Of a stretch of 64,000 nucleotides of DNA, positions 62,380 through 64,000 are shown in pieces. The stretch comes from Ahaetulla prasina. Taxonomy: Eukaryota; Chordata; Lepidosauria; Squamata; Colubridae. Each line of letters starts with the position of its first letter. The stretch's first letter is position 1. The translations under genes were made by a program, and so were the position numbers. The stretch covers positions 67,648,211 through 67,712,210 of the forward strand of contig NC_080542.1 in assembly GCF_028640845.1 (NCBI RefSeq). Direction: 5' to 3'. A model generated the notes under the pieces. That model had not been told where the DNA came from. It saw nothing but the letters and a program-made list of their open reading frames with translations, and ran no database searches.

Positions 62380-62750
62380 AGCTGGTGGCTGGCTACAAAA
62401 GATCATGCTGCAAATGCATTGTGCCAAGGTCCTGTTTGGATTTCAGGATGGACTTTTTTCAGCCAATCCCAAAAACTAGAGGAAGTCCCTTTGATAGGCA
62501 GCAGTGGTTTACAACCTTCCTTGCTGGCTTTCCTATTGATTTTCTTGGAAGGCCAGCAGGAAAAATTGAAAATGATGAGAATTGTAGTATGGTTGGCAAC
62601 TAGTCACAAGTGCAAATGGATCAGATCAATATGCAGGGAATATATGGCCATAACTTCAAGCATGAGTCATAAGTCCTTTTATTCAGCTAGTTGGAATTTC
62701 AAACTGTTACTGAATGAATGGTATTAATTGAGGACTGTCTATAGATGAAT
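62380..62750. mobile_element. Probable family E MITE, partial
   Basis: The right end, AATTGAGGACTGTCTATAG, and an inner piece, GCATGAGTCATAAGTCC, resemble family E. The left end is not clear. Confidence 0.45.
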
Positions 62751-63002
62751 TTTTCTTCATAATGATCTATTCCTCACCCAGTCCCTCAAGTCTTCCAATG
62801 GGTGCATTCCTTGCCACCATAACTAAGTCCATCCAATTTTCTACTAGTCACCTTCCCCCTTTCCCAGTATTAGACCTTTCTTCAGAGAGCTGGGTCTTTG
62901 TATAATGGATCTGAAGTTGGATACTTCAAGTCTGGTCATTTGTACCTTGAATGAGAACTTTAGATTTATTTGTTCAATGATCCATTTGTTTATTTTCTTG
63001 GC

Positions 63003-63200
63003 TGTCCAAGATTTTTTCCTACTGGTTCTGTGGGCGTGGGCTTGGTGGCCATGGCAGGGGAAGGATACTGCAAAATCTCTATTCCCCCCACACTCTGGGG
63101 CCAGCCAGAGGTGATATTTGCCGGTTCTCCAAACTATTCAAAATTTCCACTACCGGTTCTCCAGAACCTGTTTGAACCTGCTGGATTTCACCCCAGAACA
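63003..63200. mobile_element. hAT-like family B fragment
   Basis: It contains CTACTGGTTCTGTGGGCGTG, GGCAGGGGAAGGATACTGC and CACTACCGGTTCTCCAG, the same blocks in the same order as in the copy at 35065-36600. The terminal CAGTGGTGGG is not preserved on either side. Confidence 0.75.
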
Positions 63201-64000
63201 TTCAACAGCACAATCTATTACTATTTCTCCAAGAAATACCAGATGAATTTCCCCCCCCCCCCAATTTATAGGAAATTATCTTTCTCTTCCATCAATGTGG
63301 ATAGCGGATTGAGTACTTTTGATTTCTTCTTTCATAGTTGCAGATCACAGACAAAATGGATGGACAGTCCTCTTAATCATATATACATCTTCCCAGTAAT
63401 GTTCCAAATAAGAGGTAGACTGGATAAATAAGAGTATAATTTAGGATTTTGATTTCATTGTTTATCATTCAAGATAGAGGGAGAAAGGACTGATGGAAAT
63501 ATAGAGAAAAGTTCTTTTTTAAAAAGTAATTCCCTATTTAGCTGAACACCTTAGTAGAACTGAGATTATTTTTCCAACGACTTGGAAAGAACATATGAAC
63601 ATTCAGCATTTAAATTTTTGACCTAGATCAGTTCTCTTTCTCTTTCAATCAGTATTGGAGATGCTTAGCCGTTTTAGCCACTTTATGTTTTGGATTTTGT
63701 TTGACATCCAAATAAGAAAAAACAATTACATTAATTTCTTGCTTGTGAGCATTCTAGGCACATTTAATGGCTGCTGTGGGGAAAAAGTTCAGAGGAGGGC
63801 CTTTTGGTTTGATCAAGCACAGCTGTGTACTCCAGCAAAACGAGAAAGTTCTGTACTTAATGTTACAGGCTTTGTATATTGCCCAGAGACTTAAGTATCC
63901 AGACTGAATCAAATTCAAGTCTTCATTTTACTTCTTAAATCTGTTGAAAATGTGGTGCCAAATTTGGTCCTTCCCATTCTGGAGGACTCAGAGGATGATA
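63201..64000. other. Intergenic DNA, nothing recognised
   Basis: AT-rich DNA with a (C)n run at 63252-63262. No gene or repeat family is recognised; the open frame at 63655-63894 has no motif I know. Confidence 0.45.

Noticed and set aside
62355..62727. Overlapping 82- and 102-codon open frames
   Set aside because: They overlap a probable MITE, and neither has a recognisable motif or splice-compatible neighbours.
50231..64000. Possible downstream gene such as INHBA, the neighbour of GLI3 in human
   Set aside because: No exon of it is recognisable; in human the gene lies a few hundred kilobases away, so its absence here is expected.

Overview
This is a stretch of vertebrate nuclear DNA, most likely from a snake. 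It has GT-AG introns, low GC and dense interspersed repeats. Two repeat signatures point to snakes: L3/CR1-type LINE 3' ends that grow (AATAG)n tracts, and short hAT-like elements with CAGTGGTGGG or CAGGGGTGTC ends. I infer the species group from these repeats; I could not run a database search.

The only host gene I can support is GLI3, the zinc-finger transcription factor of Hedgehog signalling, on the + strand. The window holds its last five coding exons (32202-32351, 33806-33970, 36637-36927, 40288-40615, 43343-45567). They join in one open frame of 1052 codons, covering the end of zinc finger 1, fingers 2-5, the phosphorylation/processing region and the C-terminal activation domain. The first four exon lengths (150, 165, 291, 328 bp) equal those I recall for human GLI3; the last is 87 bp shorter. 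A long 3' UTR follows, probably ending near 50.2 kb.

Layout: 1-32201 is the 3' part of a large GLI3 intron. It is filled with L2-like LINEs (1-910 and 6783-8264), hAT-like elements, a decayed gypsy pol (9250-10038), CR1 LINEs, a tRNA-derived SINE (14866-15224), a Tc1 transposon with IR/DR ends (18057-19612) and an L1 broken by later insertions (about 23070-29490). 32202-45567 holds the GLI3 exons; a 1.5 kb hAT-like element ends 36 bp before exon 36637-36927. 45568-about 50230 is the 3' UTR, with a short transposon inside it. 50231-64000 appears intergenic: SINE, CR1 and MITE copies and no convincing gene.

I found no new multi-gene system. The most useful observations are the transposon at a GLI3 splice acceptor, the IR/DR Tc1 copy, several MITE families with matching target-site duplications, possible lineage changes in GLI3 zinc finger 3 and its phosphodegron region, and a repeat-free intronic block that could be an enhancer.
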